From Scytonema sp. UIC 10036 (GTDB taxonomy: Bacteria > Cyanobacteriota > Cyanobacteriia > Cyanobacteriales > Nostocaceae), in contig NZ_WJFC01000072.1 of assembly GCF_009725235.1 (NCBI RefSeq), positions 1 through 58,298 on the forward strand: a DNA stretch of 58,298 nucleotides, read 5' to 3'. Within the stretch, counting starts at the first letter, position 1. Every line of letters starts with the position of its first letter. Positions 1 through 8,831 of this stretch are shown piece by piece. The translations under genes were made by a program, and so were the position numbers. The notes below the pieces were generated by a model, which was given only the letters and a program-made list of their open reading frames with translations, was not told the origin of the DNA and did not search any database.

Positions 1-185
1 TTGGTGGTTGGTGGTTAGTTGTTGGTGGTTGGTGGTTAGTTGTTGGTGGTTGGTGGTTAGTTGTTGGTGGTTGGTGGTTAGTTGTTGGTGGTTGGTGGTT
101 AGTTGTTGGTGGTTGGTGGTTAGTTGTTGGTGGTTGGTGGTTAGTTGTTGGTGGTTGGTGGTTAGTTGTTGGTGGTTGGTGGAAA
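1..185. repeat. 21-bp tandem repeat array
   Basis: About eight or more head-to-tail copies of a 21-base unit made of TTGGTGG, TTGGTGG and TTAGTTG, so the basic period is 7. The forward frame is open and would give an endless VVSCWWL repeat. This is a by-product of a 21-base period with no stop, not a gene. The array begins at the window edge, so its full length is unknown. It belongs to the short tandemly repeated repetitive sequences common between genes in filamentous cyanobacteria. Confidence 0.95.
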
Positions 186-239
186 AACTACTAACCACTA
201 TCTACTAACAACTAACCACTAACAACTATCTACTAACCA
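186..239. repeat. CCACTAA/CAACTAA repeats opposing the left array
   Basis: Copies of ACTAACCAC, CAACTAAC and TATCTACTAAC that are roughly the reverse complement of the array at 1-185, so the two can pair into a long imperfect hairpin. It abuts the stop codon of tyrS, which reads leftwards, and may act as its terminator. The termination role is inferred from the fold only. Confidence 0.75.
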
Positions 240-1409
240 TTACGGTATCAATCGAACAAACTTATTTTTCCCAAGTTGTAAAACACGCCCGTGTAATTCA
301 GTAGGGTTGCTGATACTGGCATCGGCATCGGATATGCGATCGCCATCCAACCGCACTCCACCTTCAGAAATTTTCCGCTTGCCTTCCCCAGTACTTTTGC
401 ACAAGCCACTGGTATTCAAGATAAAAGCCAATTTTGCTGGAAACTGAACTTGTGCCAGCGAAAATTCTGGCATATCTCCTGCTTCAATATCCTTAACAGC
501 TTGCTCGCCATGATATTGTTTCACGATTTCTTGCGCCAATAATTTTTGGCGATCGCGTGGGCTTTCTGGCAGCTTGTCTATTGATAAGTTTGTCAGCAGT
601 GTAAAATATTCTTCTAGCAGATGGTCAGGAACCTGTTGTAGTTTTTGATACTTTTGAGTAGGGTGTTCTAATAAACCCACATAATTCCCCAGAGACTTAG
701 ACATTTTCTGTACGCCATCTGTACCAATTAAAATAGGTAACAGAACTCCATATTGGGGTTTTTGACCGAAATGGCGTTGTAAATCTCGCCCAACAGCAAT
801 ATTAAACTTTTGGTCAGTCCCTCCCAGTTCTACATCTGCCTCCAAAGCAACAGAATCGTAACCCTGCATTAGCGGGTAGAGGAACTCATGAAGAAAAATT
901 GGATTCTCTTTTTTATAACGTTCGGCAAATCCTTCTTTTGCCAGCATCTGCCCTACCGTCATAGTGGAGAGTAGCTCTAAAATTTTCCCTAAATCCAGCT
1001 TGGAGAGCCATTCGGAGTTGTAACGTATTTCCAGTCTGCCCGGAGTATCAAAATCTAAGATGGGTCGTACTTGCTCCAGGTAAGTCTGGGCGTTGTTCTT
1101 CACATCTTCCTCTGTAAGCTGGCGGCGCATTTCGGACTTACCCGTAGGATCGCCAATGCGAGCTGTAAAATCGCCTATGAGAAGAACAGCAGTATGACCC
1201 GCATCTTGAAAAGCTCGCAGTTTTCGCATTGGTATGCTATGACCGAGATGAATCTCGGCACCGGTAGGGTCAATTCCATATTTGACCCTTAGAGGTCGCT
1301 CAGTTGTCGCTAATCGTTTTTCTAAACTTTCGATTTCAGTGGCAGAATCAGTAGGTTGAGGAAAAATTTCCGCAACACCACGATGTAACCAAGAGAAATC
1401 TTGCATCAT
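240..1409 (-). CDS. tyrS: Tyrosyl-tRNA synthetase
   Basis: Class I aminoacyl-tRNA synthetase that charges tRNA-Tyr in the cytoplasm. The HIGH-type motif is IHLGHS, within [20 protein letters not shown]. The KMSKS loop is intact ([14 protein letters not shown]). The C-terminal 60 or so residues ([24 protein letters not shown]) look like the S4 RNA-binding domain. Length of about 390 residues fits the bacterial TyrRS group with a short linker. The frame is open to a TTG at 1475, but I prefer the ATG at 1409 (or 1406), because the family normally begins just before FSWLHRG and the 22 upstream residues are low complexity. It is divergent from the PBP gene downstream in coordinates. It is a single housekeeping gene and nothing in it looks damaged. 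Confidence 0.95.
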   Translation of the reverse strand: MMQDFSWLHRGVAEIFPQPTDSATEIESLEKRLATTERPLRVKYGIDPTGAEIHLGHSIPMRKLRAFQDAGHTAVLLIGDFTARIGDPTGKSEMRRQLTEEDVKNNAQTYLEQVRPILDFDTPGRLEIRYNSEWLSKLDLGKILELLSTMTVGQMLAKEGFAERYKKENPIFLHEFLYPLMQGYDSVALEADVELGGTDQKFNIAVGRDLQRHFGQKPQYGVLLPILIGTDGVQKMSKSLGNYVGLLEHPTQKYQKLQQVPDHLLEEYFTLLTNLSIDKLPESPRDRQKLLAQEIVKQYHGEQAVKDIEAGDMPEFSLAQVQFPAKLAFILNTSGLCKSTGEGKRKISEGGVRLDGDRISDADASISNPTELHGRVLQLGKNKFVRLIP

Positions 1410-1595
1410 ACTAGGGGATTGACTGTTAACTACGCTTTGCACTATCAAAGTAGGGTTGGTTGTGGTCACTAGCAATTTATTTCTATCTTATTTTCTTGTG
1501 CCAAACTAACAAACTAATATAATTGCAAAAAATTAACTGCTTTGCTTAATCAAAGAAATTACACTTATATATTAAAGTGAGGAAGTGAAATCGCC

Positions 1596-3518
1596 GTGTC
1601 GTCCAGAACTTTTGATAATAAACACTCTCAACAACAGAGTTCTTCAGGCTTTGAGTTTCTTAAAGGAGTAGGTCAGGTAGCTGGCGGTACTCTACTATCC
1701 ATCACGATGCTTACCAGCTCCATTGTAGCTGGAGGACTGGTTGGTTTAGCCGTAAGTTTCCGTAATTTGCCCGATGTCAGACAATTACGCAACTTTTTCC
1801 CTTCGGAAACTACTTATATTTATGATATTAAAGGCAAACTCTTGGCTAGCATTCACGGGGAAGCCAACCGCGAAGTTGTGCCTTTAGATAGAATTTCTCC
1901 AGAACTCAAGAGAGCCGTTTTAGCGAGTGAAGATAGCGACTTCTACTATCACCACGGTATCAACCCGAAAGGCGTTGGGCGTGCTTTAGTAACTAACTGG
2001 AGTGCAGGTGGAGTACGCGAAGGTGGTTCCACCATTACCATGCAATTGGTAAAAAACCTGTTTTTGTCCCGCAAGCGTGCTTTTACCCGAAAGATAGCAG
2101 AAGGCGTCTTGGCAATTCGCTTGGAACAAATTCTTCCCAAAGACCAAATTTTGGAGATGTACCTCAATCAAGTCTACTGGGGACATAACAACTATGGGAT
2201 ACAAACAGCGGCTCGCAGTTATTTCAACAAGTCAGCCGAAAGTTTAAACTTGGCTGAGTCAGCCATGATAGCGGGTTTGATTCAAGCGCCAGAAGAGTAC
2301 AGCCCCTTTGTCAGCATGACCAAGGCTAAATACCAGCAGAAGGAAGTTTTGGGGCGGATGCTTACCTTAGGCTGGATTACGCAGAAAGAATACGACGATG
2401 CCCTAAAACAGCCAATAAAACTGGGCAAAATCAGATCGTTCCAGGGTAGTGCTTTGCCATACGTCACCAATGCCGTGGCACAAGAAATAGCTAGGAAATT
2501 TGGTCGCGAAGCCTTAATCAAAGGCGGTATGCGGATTCAAACCACTATAGATGCCAATTTCCAACGAATGGCAGAAGCAACTGTGAGACGCTGGCATGAA
2601 AGATTGTCGGGTCAAGGGTTATATAGAAACCAAATTGCTCTCGCTGCAGTTGACCCCCGGACTCATTTTGTTAAAGCGCTTGTAGGCGGTGTCGATCCAA
2701 AAACCAGCGAATTCAACCGAGCGACGCAAGCACTGAGGCAACCGGGCTCCTCATTTAAGCCGTTTGTTTACTATACCGCTTTTGCAACTGGTAAGTACGG
2801 TCCAGACTCAACAGTAGTCGATTCTCCAGTCAGTTATCGAGATGGTAGCGGTTGGTATCATCCACGTAACTACGATGGTGGCTACGCAGGGGCAATGTCA
2901 ATCCGTACCGCCCTCGCTATGTCTCGCAACATTCCTGTCATTAAGCTTGGTAAATCAGTAGGAATGAATAGAGTTGTTGAGACTTGTCGCACTTTGGGCA
3001 TTATGAGTCCGATGGAACCTGTAACTTCTTTACCTTTGGGTGCTATTGGTGTAACACCATTGGAAATGGCAAGCGCCTATGCCACTTTTGCTAATTACGG
3101 TTGGCAATCTCCTACAACAGTTATCGCCCGTGTTACAGACAGTAGTGGTAATGTGTTGCTCGACAATACTCCCAAACCACAGCTTGTCCTTGACCCTTGG
3201 GCGTCTGCAGCCACTGTTGATGTGATGCGAGCGGTCATTACAAGCGGTACTGGTAAAAACGCTGCTATAGCTCGTCCTGCTGCAGGTAAGACAGGAACAA
3301 CATCCTCTGAAAAAGACATATGGTTTGTCGGTACTGTACCCCAATTAACAACCGCAGTTTGGGTGGGTAGGGACGATAACAGAACTCTAGCTCATGGTGC
3401 TACAGGTGGTGTTATGGTTGCTCCTATCTGGCGTGATTTTATGACAAAAGCCCTCAAAGGCGTACCTGTTGAGAACTTTAAGTCACCTTCTCAGTTCCGT
3501 CGCCCGAAAGTCAATTAG
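1596..3518 (+). CDS. Class A penicillin-binding protein (PBP1A-like)
   Basis: Bifunctional peptidoglycan glycosyltransferase/transpeptidase anchored in the plasma membrane. A short cytoplasmic N-terminus is followed by a transmembrane helix at about residues 30-55. The glycosyltransferase family 51 domain spans about 70-250, with ASEDSDFYYHHG and the EGGSTITMQLVKNL motif. The transpeptidase domain has the catalytic SxxK (SSFKP, about residue 390), SRN (MSRNIPVIKLG) and KTGTT motifs. All catalytic motifs are present. The start is a GTG preceded by GAGGAAG about 9 bases upstream. At 640 residues it is typical of the several paralogous class A PBPs of filamentous cyanobacteria; which paralogue it is cannot be told here. 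It ends in the convergent repeat hairpin shared with the DUF1825 gene. Confidence 0.94.
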   Translation: MSSRTFDNKHSQQQSSSGFEFLKGVGQVAGGTLLSITMLTSSIVAGGLVGLAVSFRNLPDVRQLRNFFPSETTYIYDIKGKLLASIHGEANREVVPLDRISPELKRAVLASEDSDFYYHHGINPKGVGRALVTNWSAGGVREGGSTITMQLVKNLFLSRKRAFTRKIAEGVLAIRLEQILPKDQILEMYLNQVYWGHNNYGIQTAARSYFNKSAESLNLAESAMIAGLIQAPEEYSPFVSMTKAKYQQKEVLGRMLTLGWITQKEYDDALKQPIKLGKIRSFQGSALPYVTNAVAQEIARKFGREALIKGGMRIQTTIDANFQRMAEATVRRWHERLSGQGLYRNQIALAAVDPRTHFVKALVGGVDPKTSEFNRATQALRQPGSSFKPFVYYTAFATGKYGPDSTVVDSPVSYRDGSGWYHPRNYDGGYAGAMSIRTALAMSRNIPVIKLGKSVGMNRVVETCRTLGIMSPMEPVTSLPLGAIGVTPLEMASAYATFANYGWQSPTTVIARVTDSSGNVLLDNTPKPQLVLDPWASAATVDVMRAVITSGTGKNAAIARPAAGKTGTTSSEKDIWFVGTVPQLTTAVWVGRDDNRTLAHGATGGVMVAPIWRDFMTKALKGVPVENFKSPSQFRRPKVN

Positions 3519-3524
3519 GGTAAA

Positions 3525-3609
3525 TGTTAGTGGTTAGTGGTTAGTTGTTAGTGGTTAGTTGTCAGTTGTTAGTTGGATCGAACCCCCAACCACTAACCAC
3601 CAACCACTA
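3525..3609. repeat. Inverted TTAGTGG/CCACTAA repeat between convergent genes
   Basis: Left half has four or more copies of GGTTAGT-type heptamers. After a short spacer (about 3573-3585), the right half has CAACCACTAACCAC copies, which are their reverse complement. It fills the gap between the convergent PBP and DUF1825 genes and could fold into one long stem, giving a two-way terminator. The fold is seen; the function is inferred. Confidence 0.8.
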
Positions 3610-3610
3610 A

Positions 3611-3934
3611 CTAAGATTGCTTTTCCAGTTCGGCTTTCATGCGTTGTAGCGTCAGGTGCATTTGATCGAACATTTGTTGAGGCGTGATGCCAAACTGACC
3701 TAGTTGTGTCTTGAGTTGCTCTACAGTCATTTGTGCCATAAAATCTTCTGATAGCTCAAAGCGCTTCATAAAAACGCGATAGCGATCCATCATGGCTTCC
3801 ATCTGTTCAATAAACAGTTTCTTGCCTTCACGATCGAACTTGCCGTAGCTGCTACCCAACTTAATCAGTGCTTGATAATCATCAAACAACTGTTTCGCTT
3901 CTTGCTGAACTATTTCTGAGTCAAAAAATCCCAT
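3611..3934 (-). CDS. DUF1825 family protein
   Basis: Small acidic, helical soluble protein of 107 residues that begins MGFFDSEIVQQEAKQLF and ends in a charged helix (LQRMKAELEKQS). The whole length matches the DUF1825 family, which is widespread in cyanobacteria and has no assigned biochemical role. The frame is open to a GTG at 3943, three codons upstream. I chose the ATG at 3934 because the GGAG Shine-Dalgarno-like sequence lies at a sensible distance from it (about 11 bases) and far too close to the GTG. It is monocistronic in appearance and converges on the PBP gene across the repeat hairpin. Confidence 0.88.
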   Translation of the reverse strand: MGFFDSEIVQQEAKQLFDDYQALIKLGSSYGKFDREGKKLFIEQMEAMMDRYRVFMKRFELSEDFMAQMTVEQLKTQLGQFGITPQQMFDQMHLTLQRMKAELEKQS

Positions 3935-4087
3935 CTTATCCACACTCCACTAAGTAGTGTCACTCAGTAGCTTTTGTACTTGCGATCTTAGTTTTATTCT
4001 AATCTAGGGAAATCATTTGGAAAATGACCTTCGGTCTGAGTACGGTTTTTTACCGCAATTTCAACACTTGACCTAAAAGTATGAAGT

Positions 4088-4141
4088 ATGAAGGATAAAG
4101 GATAAAAAAATTTGTCGTGTACCTCATACTTTATCCTTCAT
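4088..4141. terminator. Hairpin at the end of the J-like/TPR gene
   Basis: ATGAAGGATAAAG at 4088-4100 is the exact reverse complement of CTTTATCCTTCAT at 4129-4141, with a 28-base spacer containing runs of A and T. The right arm lies inside the last codons of the gene at 4124-4951 and supplies its final residues and stop (MKDKV-stop). It probably acts as terminator or mRNA-stabilising stem for that gene. Confidence 0.7.
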
Positions 4142-4951
4142 CCTTGAAGCATATTTTAAGGCAAGTGGTTGTTTTGGGTTAAGTTTTAATGCTTGACGTA
4201 AATACACTTTTGCCATTCCTGTCAGGTTTTGTTTGAGATGGACAAACCCCAGTAAAGCTAAATAATCGCTATTATTTGGCTCTAGCTTGATGGCATCTCG
4301 CAATTCTTGTACGGCTGATTTCCAATTAGCTTGTTTAACGTAATGAATTCCACGTTGGTAGTGCCGTTGAGCATAATTATTTACAACTGTTTTCTCTTCA
4401 TATAACGTCAATTCTACTGACTCACTATTCGGTTCTGTCGTATCTAGAGGGTTTTCTGGAACCAGTGTATTAGGTGAAAGCAAGCAAAAATATACTAAGT
4501 TAAGTTCCTTTAGCTGCTGAGTGATTTGATAAGAGGCAACTAACGATCTATATTGAGCTTCTGCTAGAGATGCGATCGCAGGCTCGTAAAAAATGTCTAC
4601 TTCACTTGCGGGCATTTGTATGAGTTCTTGTGCCAAAGCCGTTTGTAAAGACGAATCTTTCAATAACTGCAAAAAGATTGCGTCTAAACGCAGTTTTGCT
4701 ATTACCTCGTTTCGAGCGCTTGGGCGTTTTAATAATTTATAAGCTGGCTCAATCAAGTAGGTAAATACAGATGTTGCTAATCCCTTATCTGGTTCATGGC
4801 TTCTTAAAAAACATTCATAATTTAGCTGCTTGGCTAGAGAATGATAGCGTTTGACAATCTGATGTTCAGTCGCTGTCACAGAAATTCCCAGTACGGCATA
4901 AGGATCTGACAGTTGTTTTAGCCATTCTGTAGGTAGTAATGTCTGTGACAT
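4124..4951 (-). CDS. J-domain-like/TPR protein lacking HPD
   Basis: 275-residue soluble protein. Residues about 14-75 (DPYAVLGISVTATEHQIVKRYHSLAKQLNYE...) match the start of a DnaJ J-domain, including the YAVLG motif and the following helix. The HPD tripeptide that triggers DnaK ATPase is absent: the loop reads LNYECFLRSHEPDKG. Two TPR-like repeats are at the C-terminus (about 195-270: AQRHYQRGIHYVKQANWKSAVQELRDAIKLEPNN and LALLGFVHLKQNLTGMAKVYLRQALKLNPKQP). J-like proteins with TPRs occur in cyanobacteria, and some take part in plastid or carboxysome assembly, but no specific role can be given. It is more likely a scaffold or a DnaK-independent adaptor. The last codons come from a short repeat. 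Confidence 0.85.
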   Translation of the reverse strand: MSQTLLPTEWLKQLSDPYAVLGISVTATEHQIVKRYHSLAKQLNYECFLRSHEPDKGLATSVFTYLIEPAYKLLKRPSARNEVIAKLRLDAIFLQLLKDSSLQTALAQELIQMPASEVDIFYEPAIASLAEAQYRSLVASYQITQQLKELNLVYFCLLSPNTLVPENPLDTTEPNSESVELTLYEEKTVVNNYAQRHYQRGIHYVKQANWKSAVQELRDAIKLEPNNSDYLALLGFVHLKQNLTGMAKVYLRQALKLNPKQPLALKYASRMKDKV

Positions 4952-5548
4952 TGATGTATCAGCCTTTCAAAAATTAAGTCATTTGTCAATATAGCAGTCC
5001 TAAATGATTTACAAACACCTCTTCCTTGTCTTCCTTGTCCTCCTTGTCTTCCTTGTCTCCCTTGTTTGGATCTCAAATAGGATTGCTATAGTCATTTGCC
5101 ATTTGCCATTTGTAATTTGTCATTTGCCAGTTGTCATTGGTAAGGATTTTAGACATAGTTACATTTTTTAATATAATTCGGTTGATTTACGCCTAGCTAC
5201 TTACAGTTAGTACCAATTCAATAACACTTGCAATTTTGGTCTAATGTAACCAATTTTTATATCATGTAATGACTCACACTAGGTAATAAACCCGTCATGC
5301 CTAACATAATCTTTAAAGTTAGCGCAAGAAGTCTTAAATTTCCGTATAATTTTGCGGATATTAATGTTATAAAATTTACTTAATTGGAGAAAGTGTAATA
5401 AACCGAGCAATGTTTACAGATTGTGTTTTTGGCAGCACAAACAGTCATGCAAAAAATGTAGGTAGGTAGGAATCAACAAAACTATGTTACAAAATATAAA
5501 TATCTCCAAAACATTTACCAATGACAAATGACAAATGACTATTGACAA
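4952..5548. other. Intergenic region with short repeats
   Basis: About 600 AT-rich bases without a supported gene. It holds a CTTCCTTGTC-type pentamer/decamer array (about 5022-5063), an array of CATTTGCCATTTG/TTTGTCATTTG units (about 5092-5145), the run GTAGGTAGGTAGG near 5459-5470, and ATGACAAATGACAAATGAC repeats up to the next gene's start. A TATAAT-like box occurs at about 5344-5349, but I see no convincing -35 partner. Confidence 0.7.
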
Positions 5549-5563
5549 ATGACGATAAAAACT

Positions 5564-5935
5564 ATGTTTAATCAGCGCAAGAACAAAAGTATCGCCGCAA
5601 TACTAGCTTTGTCTGGTACGTTGACAATTTCAGGATTGCACAAGTTTTATTTAGGACAACCGCTTTGGGGTCTGTTGTACGTACTGCTCTCTTGGACACC
5701 TATTCCCAAAGTGGCTTGCGCCATAGAAGGAGTTTGGTACTTAGCTCAAGATGAAGAAACTTTTGACCGTCATTTTAATATGGGGAAATCAGCTATCAAA
5801 AGTTCACAGTATGTCCCTGATCGAGTAGGAGCGATCGCAGACGCTTTGCGAGAATTAGAAAGTTTGCGTCAGGAGGGGCTAGTTTCTGAGTATGAATTTG
5901 AGCAAAAGCGCCGTCAGTTACTCGACCAAATGTAA
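5564..5935 (+). CDS. TM2 domain protein with C-terminal SHOCT motif
   Basis: Small membrane protein of about 123 residues. The N-terminal half is a TM2 domain: two hydrophobic segments (IAAILALSGTLTISGLHKFY and LWGLLYVLLSWTPIPKVACA) joined by the polar GLHKFYLGQP turn. The C-terminus (IADALRELESLRQEGLVSEYEFEQKRRQLL) matches the SHOCT short oligomerisation motif. Its biochemical function is not known. The frame opens at an ATG at 5549, but that codon lies in an ATGACAAATGAC repeat; the ATG at 5564 gives the usual N-terminus. Fourteen bases separate it from the next gene, so the two are probably co-transcribed. Confidence 0.88.
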   Translation: MFNQRKNKSIAAILALSGTLTISGLHKFYLGQPLWGLLYVLLSWTPIPKVACAIEGVWYLAQDEETFDRHFNMGKSAIKSSQYVPDRVGAIADALRELESLRQEGLVSEYEFEQKRRQLLDQM

Positions 5936-5949
5936 AACGAGAAAAAGCT

Positions 5950-6486
5950 ATGCAAAATTGGCTATCTTGGAATCCAAGGCTGCAAAAACTCCGCGCTCAA
6001 CTGATGAACAACCCTTACCACCGACTGCAATCGGGAGAAGAAATTGCGATCGCAGTGGAACTGGGTATCCGTATTGATGCCAATCAAGCAACTGTAGACG
6101 ATTGGCTGCGTTTGCCAGGATTTTCCATTCATCAAGCGAGATTGCTTGTGGAACTCTCCCGTGGTGACGTGAAATTTTATTGTGTTGAAGATATTGCAGC
6201 TGCTATAAGTATACCTGTACAGAGACTTGAACCGCTCAGACCCCTTCTTAATTTTAGTTATTATGACGAGGAAGCTTTAGCCCTACCGAGTCACGTCGTT
6301 AACCCAAACGTAGCAACTGTTGAAACACTGACAAAAGTACCTTTTATTGATTTATCTCTCGCGCAAGCCATCGTAGAAAATCGCTTATCAGCAGGGCTTT
6401 TCCGTAATTTAGCTGATTTTCAACAAAGGCTAAATTTACCAGGCTCGGCGATCGCCCAGTTAATGTATTATTTGAGGTTTGGTTAG
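5950..6486 (+). CDS. Helix-hairpin-helix (ComEA-like) protein
   Basis: 178-residue soluble protein with no signal peptide or membrane segment. It carries helix-hairpin-helix-type repeats: residues about 35-70 (IDANQATVDDWLRLPGFSIHQARLLVELSRG) and about 117-178 (NPNVATVETLTKVPFIDLSLAQAIVENR...). Both have the 'N.A..e.L..lPgi....A..iv..R' pattern of ComEA/HHH_3 domains that bind DNA non-specifically. The lack of a membrane anchor argues against it being the ComEA uptake receptor itself. It follows the TM2 gene closely. Its stop is at the edge of the repeat array shared with lepB. Confidence 0.82.
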   Translation: MQNWLSWNPRLQKLRAQLMNNPYHRLQSGEEIAIAVELGIRIDANQATVDDWLRLPGFSIHQARLLVELSRGDVKFYCVEDIAAAISIPVQRLEPLRPLLNFSYYDEEALALPSHVVNPNVATVETLTKVPFIDLSLAQAIVENRLSAGLFRNLADFQQRLNLPGSAIAQLMYYLRFG

Positions 6487-6599
6487 TGGTTAGTGGTTAA
6501 TGGTTAGTGGTTAGTGGTTAGTGGTTAGTGGTTAGTGGTTAGTGGTAAAAGATACTTGAACAACTAACAACCAACAACCAACAACTAACCACTAACCAA
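6482..6599. repeat. Inverted TTAGTGG/ACTAACC repeat between convergent genes
   Basis: The left half has about eight GGTTAGT heptamers. The right half (from about 6557) has CAACTAACAACCAACAACCAACAACTAACCACTAACC, the complementary orientation. The spacer is about 12 bases. It lies exactly between the converging HhH and lepB genes, the same arrangement as at 3525-3609. It is likely a long stem-loop acting as a bidirectional terminator. Confidence 0.85.
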
Positions 6600-6600
6600 T

Positions 6601-7173
6601 TTAAATAAACCCTATGCGGTCAAGAGGCCAAAAGCGAAACACTGCTCGACCTATAATGTTCTTTCTAGGCAAAAACCCCCAATAGCGGGAATCGTTACTA
6701 TCGTTACGATTATCTCCCATAACAAAAAATTCATTTGTTGGAACTTGTCGCCCTTCCATTGGTAAATTTGGTGGTTCGGCGATATAGTCCTCCTGTAAGG
6801 GTTTACCATCGAGATAAACTTTGCCACTAGTGATGCTAACTACCTGTCCTGGCGTACCAATCACGCGCTTAATGAAAGCTTGGTCTTTAGGATAACCCCG
6901 ACGTTGTAATTCTTCTGGTGGCTGAAAAACTATGATATTGCCCAATTCAGGGGGATGAAAAAAGTAGGAAATCTTCTCCACAACCAAGCGATCGCCTCTA
7001 TACAAGGTCGGTACCATAGAATCTGAGGGAATGTAGCGCGGTTCTGCAATAAAGGTCCGGATGAGAATTGCCAAGCATAAGGCGATCGCAACGAGAGTTA
7101 TATTTTCCTGCAAACCCCGCCATACTCGCGATGACGTTGGAGTTTCTTTTGCATTACTTTCCTGATGGGTCAT
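6601..7173 (-). CDS. lepB: Signal peptidase I
   Basis: Membrane serine protease that removes signal peptides from exported proteins. There is one N-terminal transmembrane helix (ITLVAIALCLAILIRTFIA, about 25-43). The catalytic serine lies in the YIPSDSMVPTL motif (about residue 52), and the general-base lysine in FIKRVIGTPG (about residue 103). The conserved box E (GDNRNDSNDSRYWG) is present. At 190 residues it is the usual length for cyanobacterial type I signal peptidases, which are normally present in two or more copies per genome. The catalytic Ser and Lys are both intact. It stands alone, converging with the HhH gene through a repeat hairpin. Confidence 0.96.
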   Translation of the reverse strand: MTHQESNAKETPTSSRVWRGLQENITLVAIALCLAILIRTFIAEPRYIPSDSMVPTLYRGDRLVVEKISYFFHPPELGNIIVFQPPEELQRRGYPKDQAFIKRVIGTPGQVVSITSGKVYLDGKPLQEDYIAEPPNLPMEGRQVPTNEFFVMGDNRNDSNDSRYWGFLPRKNIIGRAVFRFWPLDRIGFI

Positions 7174-7849
7174 AGAGTTGAATGAAGATTTTAAACAAAT
7201 ACCTTGACTATTGTGACGCTAAAAGCAGCCTTATAAGCAAGTGGGATTTTGCCTATCGACTTTGTTAGGATTGAAAATTTATGCTTACAGTGTTCGGGGA
7301 TGTATTAAAATGCGATCGGTATAAAAATTTAATGTATCATTTTTAACATCAATATTTTTTGAGAGAAAATTTTTAAATAAAGTCATTAGAATTACGGCAA
7401 TTGTAAAACACAGCCCTAAACTATTTACATTATTTTACTTCCTCCGCCTGAAAAAGAAAGCTAGTTACCGACTGCTATTGCCATGCAATCAGTCGGTTTT
7501 TTTTAGAAATAGCATAATTATAGGCAGCTATTAAGTTGAATATTAACAAAATTGTTAGTGAAGAAATTGAAGTACAAGTTTTTGCAAGAAAAGAGAGGAT
7601 GGGTTTTTCAGTAGTTTACTATGCACTTACCGTTGTAACGCTGTAGTATAAATTTTGATATTTAGTCAATAAGTTGGCGAGAAAAAACCAACCTATGTAA
7701 CGAAAAAAACTTTGTATTTGACAAGTAAAAACTTTTAGACATTACTGTACGTCTGTTTCACGAAGGATCTGGCAAATTATTCGGGTCAATACCCCGCTAA
7801 GAAAGCTTTTGTGTCTTTGCTACGAGTGCGTGAGGCTATCATTAAAAAT
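7174..7849. other. Long AT-rich intergenic region
   Basis: About 680 bases with no coding frame I can support. The one clear structure is an intrinsic terminator at 7468-7507 on the + strand, although no + strand gene precedes it. The rest is AT-rich with many stops in every frame. It holds the divergent upstream region of lepB at the left and the downstream region of the Uma2 gene at the right. Confidence 0.6.
7468..7507 (+). terminator. Rho-independent terminator without an upstream gene
   Basis: CCGACTG (7468-7474) pairs with CAGTCGG (7490-7496) across a 15-base loop and is followed at once by a run of T residues. This is a textbook intrinsic terminator on the + strand. No + strand gene ends nearby, as lepB starts leftwards at 7173. 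It may therefore end a small RNA transcribed from somewhere in 7200-7460. Confidence 0.75.
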
Positions 7850-8497
7850 TTAATTAAGCTTAGCTATTAACCAACGAGTAATAGCCCCATCATCTTCAGT
7901 TAGAGATCGCTTCAGAGCTTCTTCAACCAAGGCAATTTCCAATCCTAGAAGTACTTGTGATTCGCGAATGGGAGTGCTTTGTGTTGGCGACAATAAATTT
8001 GCAATCACCTTACCATTATTGACATCAACTACCCAATACTCTTGAACTCCGAGGCGTTGGTAGAGTTTTTGTTTGCGCTCAGTATCGTCTTCTAGGGAAG
8101 AAGCGGCAATCTCAACAACCAATGTAGGTGGAGTTAACTCATTGAGATTTATTGGGGAATTATTTCGGGGAGGAAGTTGTAAATTTGTGCCAATATAAAA
8201 AGCAATATCAGGCTGAGAACCACTAACTCTAGCTTTTCGGAAACTAGTATTTGTTAGCTCCTTAATGGGAATATTTTTAATAGCTGCATACAAGACAATA
8301 ACAGTTGAAACAATTGAATTATCATAACCATGTGCAGGACCTAGTGGTGACATCTCAATCCTCATGTAACCGTTATCATAGTAAAATTTAGCACGTTCCA
8401 AGGTGGGGTCATCTGCAAAGGTAAGGAAATCTTCCCAGGCTGCTTCAACCCAGGTATCGGTAGGAACAGTATCTATTACTGGCGCTTGATTAAGCAT
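7850..8497 (-). CDS. Uma2 family (DUF820) endonuclease-like protein
   Basis: 215-residue protein of the Uma2/DUF820 family, a PD-(D/E)XK nuclease-fold group that is hugely expanded in cyanobacteria. The central motif is SGSQPDIAFYIG (the PD part, about residue 113) followed by PPTLVVEIAASSLEDD (the ExK-like part, EIA-S) and the QEYWVVDV strand. The N-terminal DFLTFADDPTLERAKFYYDNGYMRIEMSPLG segment is typical. The physiological role is unknown, and many family members lie near mobile DNA. It is isolated here, with no partner gene. Confidence 0.88.
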   Translation of the reverse strand: MLNQAPVIDTVPTDTWVEAAWEDFLTFADDPTLERAKFYYDNGYMRIEMSPLGPAHGYDNSIVSTVIVLYAAIKNIPIKELTNTSFRKARVSGSQPDIAFYIGTNLQLPPRNNSPINLNELTPPTLVVEIAASSLEDDTERKQKLYQRLGVQEYWVVDVNNGKVIANLLSPTQSTPIRESQVLLGLEIALVEEALKRSLTEDDGAITRWLIAKLN

Positions 8498-8831
8498 AAT
8501 TGGGGAACCTGCATAGTTTCTTTGCTATTAAACTTAGTTTAACAATGCTTCACCACGACGATAAAGTTCACGGGCATAATCAGTTCAAGTACTCTTTATT
8601 GCATTAGCGATCGCTAAAGTTATTCAGTAAAAATTCTGATAATTAAATATATATCTAACTTAAATTTTGTGGTCAAAAAGCTAATGCGAGCAAATTCTAT
8701 TAGCTCCTCCATAGTATTCCTACAGATTTTATGAAATAAATGTAAGAGAACGTTTGAAAAGTTGTAGAATGGGCGTCCTCGCCCGTCCTCAATTATACCT
8801 ATAATGAAAGTGGCAACAAAAGGAGAGGCTT
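8498..8831. other. Intergenic region upstream of tatA
   Basis: It holds the upstream region of the divergent Uma2 gene and that of tatA. A GGGCG...CGCCC mini-hairpin (about 8771-8784) is followed by a TATAAT box at 8800-8805, a plausible extended promoter for tatA. No good -35 is visible. Nothing else is recognisable. Confidence 0.5.

Noticed and set aside
8..208. Open frame encoding VVSCWWL repeats
   Set aside because: Produced by a 21-base tandem repeat; no start signal and no protein-like composition.
5092..5145. CRISPR array
   Set aside because: Repeat units are short and imperfect with no constant-length spacers; simple tandem repeats.
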